Below are positions 52,042-59,999 of a DNA stretch of 64,000 bases, piece by piece. The notes below the pieces were generated by a model. That model had not been told where the DNA came from. It saw only the letters and a program-made list of their open reading frames with translations, and did not search any database. Every line of letters begins with the position of its first letter. The first letter of the stretch is position 1. Source of the DNA: Acetobacteraceae bacterium (GTDB taxonomy: Bacteria > Pseudomonadota > Alphaproteobacteria > Acetobacterales > Acetobacteraceae). A program made the position numbers and the translations under genes. Where the stretch lies: positions 18,475 through 82,474 of the forward strand of contig JASHOA010000059.1 of the NCBI GenBank assembly GCA_030041375.1, written 5' to 3'.

Positions 52042-52533
52042 TTATGTCCTGACGGGCGCGTCGCTGACGCGGCCCCAGACGAGGCCGCTCATGCGCACGG
52101 CCTGAATGTCTCCGGCTGCGTCGATCTCAAGTGCAATCTGCGGCAGGTAGTCGGACGCGAGCCCCTGATAGACCTGCCCATTCTTTGCCGGATCGAACAT
52201 CGAGTAGTGGCATGGGCAGATGAAGCGGTCGCCGACGAACTCGACCGGGCAGCCCATATGCGTACAGATCGCGGAGAAGGCGACGATGTTGCTGTCAGGG
52301 CCGGCGCCTTCGTACGCCGCTCCGCTCAGCTTGACCAACCAAGCGGGAGATTTCTCGTCCGGATAATTGAACCCGACCGGCTTGCTCTGTTCAAGATCCT
52401 TGACATTGCCGACCTTGACCTGCGGCCACAGACGGCCATCGGGCATCGTGAACGCGGCAAGAGCGAGCACGGGGTCGGCAAGCACCCCTGCCGCCACGCT
52501 CGACTGCATGAGAAAACGTCGCGCCAGCGCCAT
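52042..52533 (-). CDS. aioB: Arsenite oxidase small (Rieske) subunit AioB
   Basis: 163 residues. Tat-type signal at the N-terminus (LARRFLMQSSVAAGVL). Rieske 2Fe-2S ligands Cys90 and His92 (CTHMGC) and Cys106 and His109 (CPCH); Cys95 and Cys108 can form the disulfide typical of Rieske proteins. The C-terminus GLASDYLPQIALEID matches AioB. It accepts electrons from AioA and passes them to a cytochrome c or azurin, none of which is encoded here. First gene of the aioBA operon; ATG preceded by GGGGGGAGG. Confidence 0.95.
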   Translation of the reverse strand: MALARRFLMQSSVAAGVLADPVLALAAFTMPDGRLWPQVKVGNVKDLEQSKPVGFNYPDEKSPAWLVKLSGAAYEGAGPDSNIVAFSAICTHMGCPVEFVGDRFICPCHYSMFDPAKNGQVYQGLASDYLPQIALEIDAAGDIQAVRMSGLVWGRVSDAPVRT

Positions 52534-52565
52534 CTCCGCCTCCCCCCGACGAGATTACGATCTTT

Positions 52566-52610
52566 CGATATTTATCGCATTATCATGCATGCGGCCAGCA
52601 CGATTGTCAA
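52566..52610 (-). promoter_or_regulatory. Predicted sigma-70-type promoter and operator of aioBA
   Basis: On the minus strand a perfect TTGACA (52605-52610) is followed 18-20 nt later by ATGATAAT (52579-52586), a fair -10. Just downstream is an inverted repeat CGATA-AA-TATCG (52566-52577), placed to block transcription. Known aio operons are often sigma-54-dependent with AioR; no GG/GC sigma-54 element is evident here, and no aioXSR is nearby, so local ArsR-type control is possible. Confidence 0.45.
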
Positions 52611-52710
52611 ATGAATTGCCGCCGCGACGCCCTCTGCCTCAACCGTTCCGGGTGCCGAGGAAATCCCGTTGCCAGCGCGTCTTCCCGATCACCAGCGGAA
52701 AGCCCTCGGC

Positions 52711-52815
52711 GAGACCCGTGTCGGGCTGACTGGGCCGTCCGACACGGGTCTCGCGGTTTATTCGAGCCCGCGATTCACGCCCTCCGACGATTCCGCCGCG
52801 GGCGATCGCGGGCCA
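52711..52815 (+). repeat. Intergenic two-hairpin element A, copy 6
   Basis: 105 bp between aioB's upstream region and the uvrD stop. Hairpin I (GACCCGTGTCGG with matching arm, loop containing CTGACTGGGCC), GCGGTTTATTCG spacer and hairpin II are intact. It marks the right border region of the arsenic island. Confidence 0.9.
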
Positions 52816-53134
52816 GCCACTCGCGCCAACGTGGCCAAAAGCTCGCTCTGCGCAATCGCTGCAAGGATCCGCGTCCCCCGCTCAAAAAAGTGGCCGCCGC
52901 ACCGCTGGTGCGGCCGCTCCTCGTGCCCGGCCGCGCGCAACCAGCGCATTGAGCGTCGCCTCGCGAATCGCCGCCGGCACGACATCGCTCATCGCTTCCC
53001 GCAACGGCTGCCAGCGGCGGCGGCACTATAACCGTAGGCTGAATCGGCGGACAGTCGATCAACTCCTGAATACAACGCCCCGGTCAGGTCGATGATAGGA
53101 GGCGCGCCGCGCACGGCGCCTTCGGAAGCGCGGG
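52816..53134. other. Intergenic region, no supported gene
   Basis: About 320 bp between repeat A6 and the uvrD stop. Short minus-strand frames (for example one starting MSDVVPAAIREATLNALVARGR near 52990) look protein-like for about 20-25 residues and then stop, so this may be gene debris at the island border. No RNA gene seen. Confidence 0.35.
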
Positions 53135-55318
53135 TCAGACCGGCTCGATGAAGCGCTCCAGCACCCGCTTGGCGCCGGCCTTGTCGAATTCGATGTCGAG
53201 CCGGTCTTCGTCCGAGGCAGTCACGGTGCCGTAGCCGAATTTCTGGTGGAATACGCGCCGGCCGATCCCGATCGGTCTGCCCCGCCGCTGCTTCGGCTCT
53301 GTCCAGGCGTCGCGCGCGGCAAGCACTCTGAGCGATGCGGGGAAGGCGGCGGGAAAAAACGGCTGGGCGGCAAGCATCCGCTCGCGCTCGAAGGTGGCCT
53401 GACCGGAGCGTTCGATCGCCTCCTCCGGCAGTTCGGCAATGAACCGGCTGGGGATCGCGCCCTGCCAGCCGGAATAGAACTGCCGCCTCGCCACATGGCT
53501 GACGATCGCGCGGTTGCGCGCGCGCGTCAGGCCGACATAAGCAAGCCGCCGCTCCTCTTCCAGTGCCTTCGCCCCCGACTCTTCGAGCGCCCGCTGATTG
53601 GGAAAGAGGCCTTCCTCCCAGCCGGGCAGGAACACCGTGTCGAACTCGAGCCCTTTCGCCGCGTGCAGCGTCATCAGGTTGACGCGGTCGCCTTCCGCCT
53701 GTTCGTCATTCTCCATCACCAGGCTCACATGGTCGAGGAACCCCTCCACGGTCTCGAACTCTGCGAGCGCGCGCGCCAGCTCCTTCAGGTTCTCGAGCCG
53801 CCCGGGAGCCTCGGGCGAGCGGTCCTCTCGCCACATCGCGACGTATCCCGATTCTTCGAGCATTCGCGCCAATGCCGAGACCGGCCCCTCGCTCGCCAGT
53901 GCTGCCCGCCAGCCAACAAAGTTGTTGAGCAGTGCCGCCAGCGATTCGCGCGCCCGCCCCTTCGCCCCGCCCTCGGCAAGCAGCCGCTCGGCTGCCGCGG
54001 CAAGCGGCACTGCATTGCTCTGCGCCTGTTCGTGCAGCCGGCGGAGGAACCCTTCGCCAAGGCCGCGCTTCGGCACATTGAGAATCCGCTCGAATGCCAG
54101 GTCGTCGCCGGGACGCGCCGTAGCGCGCAGATAGGCGACCGCATCCCGGATTTCGGCCCGCTCGTAGAACCGCAACCCGCCCACCATCCGATAGGGAATG
54201 CCCAATGCGAGCATCCGTTCCTCGAATGCGCGGGTCTGAAAGCCGGCCCGCACCAGGATCGCGATCCCGGACAGGCGATTGCCTTCCGCGCGGAGCGCCT
54301 CGATGCGTTGGCCGGCCATCCGTGCCTCTTCCTCGGAATCCTGGAGTCCGATGACGGCCACCTTCTCGCCGGCCGGCACCTCCCGTCCGGGGTGCAAGGT
54401 CTTGCCGAGACGCCCGGCATTGTGCGCGATGAGCGCGGCGGCAGCGGCCAGAATCGGCGCCGTGCTGCGGTAGTTCGCTTCCAGCCGCACCACCGAGGCA
54501 CCCGGAAAATCCTGTTCGAAGCGGAGGATGTTTTCCACCTCCGCACCGCGCCAGGAATAGATGCTCTGGTCATCGTCACCGACGCAGCAGATGTTGCGGT
54601 GCTTCTGCGCCAGGAGCCGGAGCCAGAGATACTGCACGAGATTCGTGTCCTGGTACTCGTCCACCAGGATGTAGCGGAAGTTTTCCTGATACTGCGCGAG
54701 CACGTCGGTCTCTTTGCGCAGCAGTTCGGTTGCGTGCAGCAGGAGATCGCCGAAATCGGCGGCGTTCACCTCCGTCAGGCGCTGCTGATAGGCGGCATAG
54801 AGGGCGCGCGCGCGGCCGCGCGCAAAGTCGGTGTCTTCGGCCGGCGTGATGCGTTCGGGCGTCAGGCCACGATCCTTCCAGCGCTGGATTTGCGCGAGCA
54901 GAACCGGCGGAGGAAAGCGCTGCAGGTCGAGGCCCGCCTGCTGCATCAGCGGCTTCAGCAGCCGGATTTGATCGTCCGTATCGAGGATCGAAAAATCCGG
55001 CTTGAGCCCCACCAGCCCCGCGTGCCGGCGCAGCATGCGCGCGGCCAGAGCGTGGAAGGTGCCGAGCCACAGCCCTTCCACCGGGCGGCCGAGCATCGCC
55101 GCAACGCGCTCGCGCATCTCGCGCGCTGCCTTGTTGGTGAAGGTGACGGCGAGCACCTGCCAGGGCGCGGCGCGGCCGGAGAGCAGGATATGCGCAAAGC
55201 GCGTGGTCAGCACTCTCGTCTTGCCGGTGCCGGCGCCGGCAAGCACCAGGAGCGGACCCTCGAGAGTCTCGACCGCCTGGCGCTGCTCGGGGTTGAGCCG
55301 GGCGAGATGGTCACTCAC
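53135..55318 (-). CDS. uvrD: UvrD/PcrA-type DNA helicase
   Basis: 727 residues, superfamily 1A helicase. Q motif LNPEQRQAV, Walker A LVLAGAGTGKTRVL, TFTNKAAREM, motif II YILVDEYQDTN, motif III GDDDQSIYSWRGAE, motif IV RLEANYRS, motif V VNLMTLHAAKGLEFDTVFLPGWEEGLFP and motif VI EEERRLAYVGLTRAR. It ends with a Tudor-like VFHQKFGYGTVTASDEDRLDIEFD. It unwinds DNA 3' to 5' in nucleotide-excision and mismatch repair. The GTG at 55318 overlaps the metF stop (GTGA); longer in-frame openings are antisense artefacts through metF. Confidence 0.95.
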   Translation of the reverse strand: MSDHLARLNPEQRQAVETLEGPLLVLAGAGTGKTRVLTTRFAHILLSGRAAPWQVLAVTFTNKAAREMRERVAAMLGRPVEGLWLGTFHALAARMLRRHAGLVGLKPDFSILDTDDQIRLLKPLMQQAGLDLQRFPPPVLLAQIQRWKDRGLTPERITPAEDTDFARGRARALYAAYQQRLTEVNAADFGDLLLHATELLRKETDVLAQYQENFRYILVDEYQDTNLVQYLWLRLLAQKHRNICCVGDDDQSIYSWRGAEVENILRFEQDFPGASVVRLEANYRSTAPILAAAAALIAHNAGRLGKTLHPGREVPAGEKVAVIGLQDSEEEARMAGQRIEALRAEGNRLSGIAILVRAGFQTRAFEERMLALGIPYRMVGGLRFYERAEIRDAVAYLRATARPGDDLAFERILNVPKRGLGEGFLRRLHEQAQSNAVPLAAAAERLLAEGGAKGRARESLAALLNNFVGWRAALASEGPVSALARMLEESGYVAMWREDRSPEAPGRLENLKELARALAEFETVEGFLDHVSLVMENDEQAEGDRVNLMTLHAAKGLEFDTVFLPGWEEGLFPNQRALEESGAKALEEERRLAYVGLTRARNRAIVSHVARRQFYSGWQGAIPSRFIAELPEEAIERSGQATFERERMLAAQPFFPAAFPASLRVLAARDAWTEPKQRRGRPIGIGRRVFHQKFGYGTVTASDEDRLDIEFDKAGAKRVLERFIEPV

Positions 55319-56316
55319 GGCGCCAGTTCGCTGGCCCGCGCCGGACCGGACGGCAGGCTCGAGGCGGCAGGCCGCGACGCCTGCGGACGCACGCCCAGGA
55401 TATGTGCGATCGCATAGGTCAATTCCGGACGGTTCAACGTGTAGAAGTGGAACTCGTCGACCCCGTTGGCCTGCAGAAGCCGCACCTGCTCTGCCGCGAC
55501 CACCGCCGCCACCATCCGCCGGATCTCGGGATCGTCCTCGGTTCCCTCGAACATATCGCCGAGCCAGGCCGGCACGCTCGCCCCGCACAGCGTGGAAAAG
55601 CGTACCGCCTGTGCATAGTTCGAAACCGGCATGATCCCCGGCACGATGGGTGCGGTGATGCCGGCAGCAAGGCAGCGATCGAGGAAACGTAAATAGACGG
55701 CGGTGTCGAAAAAATACTGCGTGATCGCGCGGGTTGCACCCGCATCCAGCTTGCGCTTCAGGTTGTCGAGATCGGCCCCGGGGGTTGCCGCCTCGGGATG
55801 CGTTTCCGGATACGCGGCAACCGATATTTCGAAATCGGCGACCCGGCGCAGCCCGCCAACAAGCTCGGCCGCAAACGCAAAGCCCTCCGGATGCGACTCG
55901 TAGCGGCCCCCGCCCGGCGGATCCCCGCGCAGCGCCACGATATGCCGCACCCCACCATCCCAGTAGCGCCGCGCAATCGCCGCGATTTCGTCGCGCCCGG
56001 CCCCGATGCAGGTTAAATGCGCGGCAGGAACCAGCGACGTTTCCTGCACCAGGCGCACCACGATCGCATGCGTGCGCTCCTGCGTGGTGCCGCCGGCGCC
56101 GTAGGTGACCGAGACAAAACGGGGACAAAGCAGCTCGAGGCGGCGGATGCAGGTCCAGAGTTGCGCCTCCAGCGCCTCGGTGCGCGGGGGGTAGAACTCG
56201 AAGGAAAGCAGCGGCGGAGGCGTTCCCGGCGTGCGGTTCGGCAACGGGTGAAAACGCGGCCCGGTCAGCCACCGCTCCAGCACGCCCCCCACCGGCCATG
56301 AAATCGCCCCTGTCAT
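55315..56316 (-). CDS. metF: Methylenetetrahydrofolate reductase
   Basis: 333 residues. LLSFEFYPPRTE (catalytic Glu), FVSVTYGAGGTTQERT, VALRGDPP, and IVPGIMPVSNYAQAVRFSTLCGASVP; TQYFFDTAVYLRFLDRC is the FAD/folate-binding strand. It makes 5-methyl-THF for methionine synthesis. The ATG at 56316 (MTGAISWPVGG) is preferred over one further upstream. Translationally coupled to the helicase gene, an uncommon pairing. Confidence 0.94.
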   Translation of the reverse strand: MTGAISWPVGGVLERWLTGPRFHPLPNRTPGTPPPLLSFEFYPPRTEALEAQLWTCIRRLELLCPRFVSVTYGAGGTTQERTHAIVVRLVQETSLVPAAHLTCIGAGRDEIAAIARRYWDGGVRHIVALRGDPPGGGRYESHPEGFAFAAELVGGLRRVADFEISVAAYPETHPEAATPGADLDNLKRKLDAGATRAITQYFFDTAVYLRFLDRCLAAGITAPIVPGIMPVSNYAQAVRFSTLCGASVPAWLGDMFEGTEDDPEIRRMVAAVVAAEQVRLLQANGVDEFHFYTLNRPELTYAIAHILGVRPQASRPAASSLPSGPARASELAP

Positions 56317-56412
56317 GCGCGTCTCTTGGCCCGGATCGCCGGCGCAAAGCAAGAGCCACCCGCCGGGTGCGGGCTCCAGAGAACGGCTGCGTTGCCGACC
56401 CGCCCAGCCGTG

Positions 56413-56545
56413 CTAGTGTGCCGACTCTGACACTTGGTATCCAAAGCTGGGCCTCCGGAGTCGGCACACTAGCCTTTGTTTTCAGTGGCCTGCTGATCCC
56501 CTTACGGTTGCTGCCGAGGGCAGCAAACGACGGGGGCAGGACACT
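56413..56545 (+). repeat. Element B, copy 2
   Basis: About 133 bp. Begins CTAGTGTGCC, with a perfect 13-bp stem AGTGTGCCGACTC / GAGTCGGCACACT, a TTTGTTTTCAGTGGCC spacer, a second hairpin TTGCTGCC / GGCAGCAA, and the end GGGGGCAGGACACT. Here it is not inside element A. It lies in the space between the divergent metF and mlaA genes, close to mlaA, so it may affect its promoter. Confidence 0.75.
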
Positions 56546-56598
56546 CGGTTCACGCCTCGGTTGCACGGCGCTTCGCAGGATCTCCGCCCTTGGCGCAC

Positions 56599-57378
56599 AT
56601 GCGCGGCATTCCTTCTGTCCTGGCACTCCTGGCTCTGGCCGCCCTCGGCGGCTGCGCCACGCCGCCGCCCGCAAGCCATCCCGAGGCGCTGGCAGCGTTC
56701 CGCCAGACCAACGATCCGCTCGAGCCGACCAACCGCGTGCTCTACCGGGTCAGCAACGCTGTCGCCTCCGTCAGCCTGACACCGATCGCGCGTGCCTATC
56801 GTTCCGCCGTGCCGGAACCCGTTCGCACCGGCATCACCAACATCTTCTCCAATCTGGGTGGCCCCTTCCGCTTCGGCAACGATGTGCTTCAAGCCAAGTC
56901 GCAACGCGCCGGCGATACCCTGATGCGCTTCCTGATCAACTCGACGATCGGGCTCGGCGGCATCTTCGACGTGGCGTCCGACTGGGGCTATCCGAACCAT
57001 CCGGCCGATTTGGGCATGACGCTCGCCGTCTGGGGCGTGCCGTCAGGGCCCTATCTGTTCCTGCCGCTGCTCGGCCCCTCGAATCCGCGCGATGCGTTCG
57101 GCTTCGCCGCCGGCACGGTGGCAAGCCCGCTCAGAGCCCTGGGCAGCGGTGCCGCCGCCACTGCCTTCCACTGGGCTTCGCTCGGCACGACCACCGTCTC
57201 GCAATATGCCCAGAACCTGCCGGCCATCGAGTCGGTGAAGCGGACAGCGCTTGACCCGTACGCGACCTTCCGCAGCCTCTTCCGCCAGCACCGGCAGGCA
57301 GAGATCGAGGCTGCCGAACAGGGCGGCGGGCACACCATCCCGGTCTGGTTCGATCTGCCGAAGCAACCGAGCGAGTAA
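56599..57378 (+). CDS. mlaA: MlaA (VacJ) family outer-membrane lipoprotein
   Basis: 259 residues. Lipoprotein signal with lipobox ALGGC near residue 19. Family marks: DPLEPTNRVLYRVSNAV, FSNLGGPFRFGNDVLQ, RFLINSTIGLGGIFDVAS, and DLGMTLAVWGVPSGPYLFLPLLGPSNPRD. It removes phospholipids from the outer leaflet of the outer membrane. mlaC follows by 4 bp; the inner-membrane mlaFED genes are not in the window. Confidence 0.93.
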   Translation: MRGIPSVLALLALAALGGCATPPPASHPEALAAFRQTNDPLEPTNRVLYRVSNAVASVSLTPIARAYRSAVPEPVRTGITNIFSNLGGPFRFGNDVLQAKSQRAGDTLMRFLINSTIGLGGIFDVASDWGYPNHPADLGMTLAVWGVPSGPYLFLPLLGPSNPRDAFGFAAGTVASPLRALGSGAAATAFHWASLGTTTVSQYAQNLPAIESVKRTALDPYATFRSLFRQHRQAEIEAAEQGGGHTIPVWFDLPKQPSE

Positions 57379-57382
57379 GCCC

Positions 57383-58000
57383 ATGCTTGACCGCCGCAGT
57401 CTGGTTCTTGCCGGCCTCGTTCTCGTCCTCGGCCGGCCGGTCGCCGCCGAAGACGAAGTGACGGAAGCCAAGGCTTTCGTGCACCGCACCGGAGAGGCGA
57501 TCCTGTCCGTGGTCAACGGCGACATGTCGCCCGGCGACAAGCACCAGGCCCTCGCGCGTATCGTCACCGATAGCGTCGATGTGGATGGCGTGGCGCGATT
57601 TGCGCTTGGGCGATTCTGGGGCCTGGCAACGGCGGCCCAGCGTGAGACTTATCTCTCTCTCTTCCGCCAGTATCTCGTCTTCAATGTCACCGGCCGCCTC
57701 AGCCAGTACAAGGGTACCACTTTCAAAATCGGGCGGGCGATCCCGATGAACGGCAATATCGCCGTCACGACCACGATTTATGTCCCAAACAACCAGCCTG
57801 CCGATTTGCAGTGGATCGTAAGCCTCAGCTCCGGCACCCCGAAGATCGTCGATCTCGTGGCGGAAGGCACCAGCCTGCGCGTCACGCAGCGCAGCGACTA
57901 TGCGAGCGTGATCACCCGCAATGGCGGGCAGGACGTGCAGGCGCTGCTCGATGCCATGCGCGCGCAACTCACCCGGATGACCTCCGGCGGCAACGGCTGA
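57383..58000 (+). CDS. mlaC: MlaC/Ttg2D family periplasmic phospholipid-binding protein
   Basis: 205 residues. Signal peptide with RRSLVLAGLVLVLGRPVAA. Then the Ttg2 fold: GDKHQALARIVTDSVDVDGVARFALGRFWGLATAAQRETYLSLFRQYLVFNVTGRL and the later ADLQWIVS strand. It shuttles phospholipid between MlaA and the inner-membrane transporter. Starts 4 bp after mlaA. Confidence 0.92.
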   Translation: MLDRRSLVLAGLVLVLGRPVAAEDEVTEAKAFVHRTGEAILSVVNGDMSPGDKHQALARIVTDSVDVDGVARFALGRFWGLATAAQRETYLSLFRQYLVFNVTGRLSQYKGTTFKIGRAIPMNGNIAVTTTIYVPNNQPADLQWIVSLSSGTPKIVDLVAEGTSLRVTQRSDYASVITRNGGQDVQALLDAMRAQLTRMTSGGNG

Positions 58001-58101
58001 CACGAGCATTCCGGAACGGCTCGCGCAACGCTTCGGCCATCGCCGAAGCATCGTTCGCCCGGGACGCTCTAAATCGGCGCGTCTCGCCATGGAGCCATGG
58101 A

Positions 58102-58764
58102 ATGCGCCCCGAACCTGCGCCTCTGCCCACCGCCGACCCGATCGCGGATCATGTCACGATCACGCCCTCCGTCCTCTACGTGGGCACGCCGGTTGCACTT
58201 CTGAGCACGCTCAATCCGGACGGCAGCACCAATATCTCGCCGATGTCGTCCGCCTGGGCCCTGTTCGACCGGGTCGTGCTCGGTCTGACCGCGAGCAGCA
58301 AAGGGCGCGAGAACGCGGTTCGCGAGCGGGAACTCGTGATCAACTTTCCAACGCCGGACTTGTGGTCGCGGGTCGAGGCGCTCGCCCGCACCACCGGCCG
58401 CGACCCCGTGCCGCGCCACAAGGTGCGCATCGGCTACGAATTCGAGCCGGAAAAATTCGACCGCTCGGGCTTCACGCCGCTTGCCTCCGAGATCGTCATG
58501 CCGCAGCGAATCGCCGAATGCCCGATCCAGTTCGAGGCCGAGGTCATGGACGTGCACGAACCCGGCGGAGAGTGGCCCGGCGAGCGGCCGGAAGCCTACC
58601 AGATCATCGAAGCGAGAGTCGTGCGGGTGCACGCGCATCGCCGCGTCGTCATCCCCGGGACGAACCATATCGACACGGCGAGATGGAGCCCACTGCTCTA
58701 TGTCTTCCGCCATTATTTCGGCACCGGCCCCGACCTCGGGCGGACGTTCAAGGCAGAGGCGTAG
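58102..58764 (+). CDS. Flavin-reductase-like FMN-binding split-barrel protein
   Basis: 220 residues. The N-terminal half carries the split-barrel pattern PVALLSTLNPDGSTNISPMSSAWALFDRVVLGL and SSKGRENAVRERELVINFP typical of the flavin-reductase-like family; the C-terminal half has ECPIQFEAEVM and RVVRVHAHRRVV. No signal. Substrate unknown. Twenty-six bp downstream is an ArsR-family regulator gene on the same strand, probably co-transcribed. Confidence 0.82.
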   Translation: MRPEPAPLPTADPIADHVTITPSVLYVGTPVALLSTLNPDGSTNISPMSSAWALFDRVVLGLTASSKGRENAVRERELVINFPTPDLWSRVEALARTTGRDPVPRHKVRIGYEFEPEKFDRSGFTPLASEIVMPQRIAECPIQFEAEVMDVHEPGGEWPGERPEAYQIIEARVVRVHAHRRVVIPGTNHIDTARWSPLLYVFRHYFGTGPDLGRTFKAEA

Positions 58765-58790
58765 ACGCCGGTGCAAGAGGGAGAAAAATC

Positions 58791-59525
58791 GTGCCGAGTA
58801 CAGCGGAATTCGCCGAAACAGCGGCCCTGATCGGCGATCCGGCACGGGCCAACATGCTGATCGCCCTGATGGATGGGCGCGCCCTGACGGCAACCGAGCT
58901 TGCCCGCGCCGCCGGAATCACGCCGCAGACGGCGAGCGGCCACCTCGCGCACCTGACAGAAGCGGGATTGCTGGCGATGACGCGCCAGGGCCGGCATCAC
59001 TATCACCGCCTCGCCTCGGCAGACGTGGCACGCATGCTGGAAAGCATCATGTCCGTCACGGCAGGCCGCCGGCCTTTCCCCACCCGGCCGGCGCGAACCG
59101 TAACGGGGCCGCGCGATGCGGCGCTCCGCCGGGCGCGCACCTGTTACGACCATCTTGCCGGTCAGCTTGCCGTTGCGATGGCAGATCGAATGATCGCGCG
59201 TGGCGAGATCGAGCTTTTCCCCGACGGGGGCGCGCTCAGCGGGGGCGGCGCAGCCTTCCTCTCGAGCCTCGGCGTCGATCTCGAGGCGGCCCACGTCTAT
59301 GCCATGCGCCGCGGCGGCGGCCGCATCTTCTGCCGCCCCTGCCTCGATTGGAGCGAGCGCCGGCCGCATATCGCCGGCGCCGTCGGCGCTGCCATGAGCC
59401 GTGCCTGGTTCGCGCACGGCTGGCTCCGCCGCGTCGAAGGTAGCCGCGCCGTCACGCTGACCAGGAGCGGCGAAATGGTGCTCGGCAAGGCATTCGACCT
59501 CGGGCTCGGCGAACAGGCCGCGTAA
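58791..59525 (+). CDS. ArsR-family winged-helix regulator with C-terminal extension
   Basis: 244 residues from a GTG with GAGGGAGAAA upstream. Residues about 5-85 are the winged helix: AALIGDPARANMLIALMDGRALTATELARAAGITPQTASGHLAHLTEAGLL, RQGRHHYHRLAS. The long C-terminal part (RARTCYDHLAGQLAVAMADRM, then IFCRPCLDWSERRPHIAGAVGAA) is a conserved extension of a subgroup of unknown ligand; FCRPC could bind a metal. Follows the flavin-reductase-like gene and may regulate it. Confidence 0.85.
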   Translation: MPSTAEFAETAALIGDPARANMLIALMDGRALTATELARAAGITPQTASGHLAHLTEAGLLAMTRQGRHHYHRLASADVARMLESIMSVTAGRRPFPTRPARTVTGPRDAALRRARTCYDHLAGQLAVAMADRMIARGEIELFPDGGALSGGGAAFLSSLGVDLEAAHVYAMRRGGGRIFCRPCLDWSERRPHIAGAVGAAMSRAWFAHGWLRRVEGSRAVTLTRSGEMVLGKAFDLGLGEQAA

Positions 59526-59664
59526 GGGTTTCGGCTTGCCTTTTCGCGGTTCGGCCAACGAAGCCTTGATCCTTATCTCTTCACAGTGCGCATCGTCTCA
59601 TGGAGAGAGATGGACGTGCGTTTTCGAGTTCAATTCTCACCGTCTGTCGCGATTTTTCCCCGTC

Positions 59665-59925
59665 ATGGCGGTGTTCCTGCTCTCCCCGACCCCCGCCTTC
59701 GCCGGATCACGGTCGACCATCATGCAAGTCAGCGCCACGATCGTCTCCTCCTGCACCCTGTCCTTCGAGCGCGGTTCCCTGATTCCCCGGGTCGAGAGCG
59801 CATGCACACGCGGCGAACGGGCCCGCGTTTCGCTCACGACGGCGCCCTCGCTTGCGGCGCCGCCTCCCGAGATATCTGCCCGGCCTGGCGAGGGCGGCAC
59901 CGAATTTCTCGTCGTCACGTACTGA
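59665..59925 (+). CDS. Small secreted protein, spore-coat-U-like start
   Basis: 86 residues. Begins MAVFLLSPTPAFAGSRS, a short signal peptide, then STIMQVSATIVSSCTLSFERGS, which resembles the first strands of spore-coat-U/fimbrial-type domains with their SC-T pattern, but the domain is only half the usual length. The open frame continues upstream without a better start, and no ribosome site is seen, so the start is doubtful. The last codons lie inside a 28-bp perfect palindrome. Confidence 0.45.
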   Translation: MAVFLLSPTPAFAGSRSTIMQVSATIVSSCTLSFERGSLIPRVESACTRGERARVSLTTAPSLAAPPPEISARPGEGGTEFLVVTY

Positions 59926-59943
59926 ACGCGCGTTCAGTACGTG
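59916..59943. repeat. Perfect 28-bp palindrome over a stop codon
   Basis: CACGTACTGAACGC followed directly by its reverse complement, with no spacer. It includes the TGA stop of the small secreted protein gene. It could form a cruciform or an RNA hairpin; no T-run follows, so a standard terminator is not supported. Confidence 0.8.
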
Positions 59944-59999
59944 AGCTCCACAACGACCCGCTCCTAATCAGGTGATAGTGTCCGCATAGCTGCCGACCG

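Noticed and set aside
1647..52815. Element A copies as a CRISPR array
   Set aside because: Copies are tens of kilobases apart, have no regular spacers, and no cas genes are present.
53246..55417. 723-codon plus-strand open frame opposite uvrD
   Set aside because: Antisense artefact of a GC-rich gene; the minus strand has every helicase motif.
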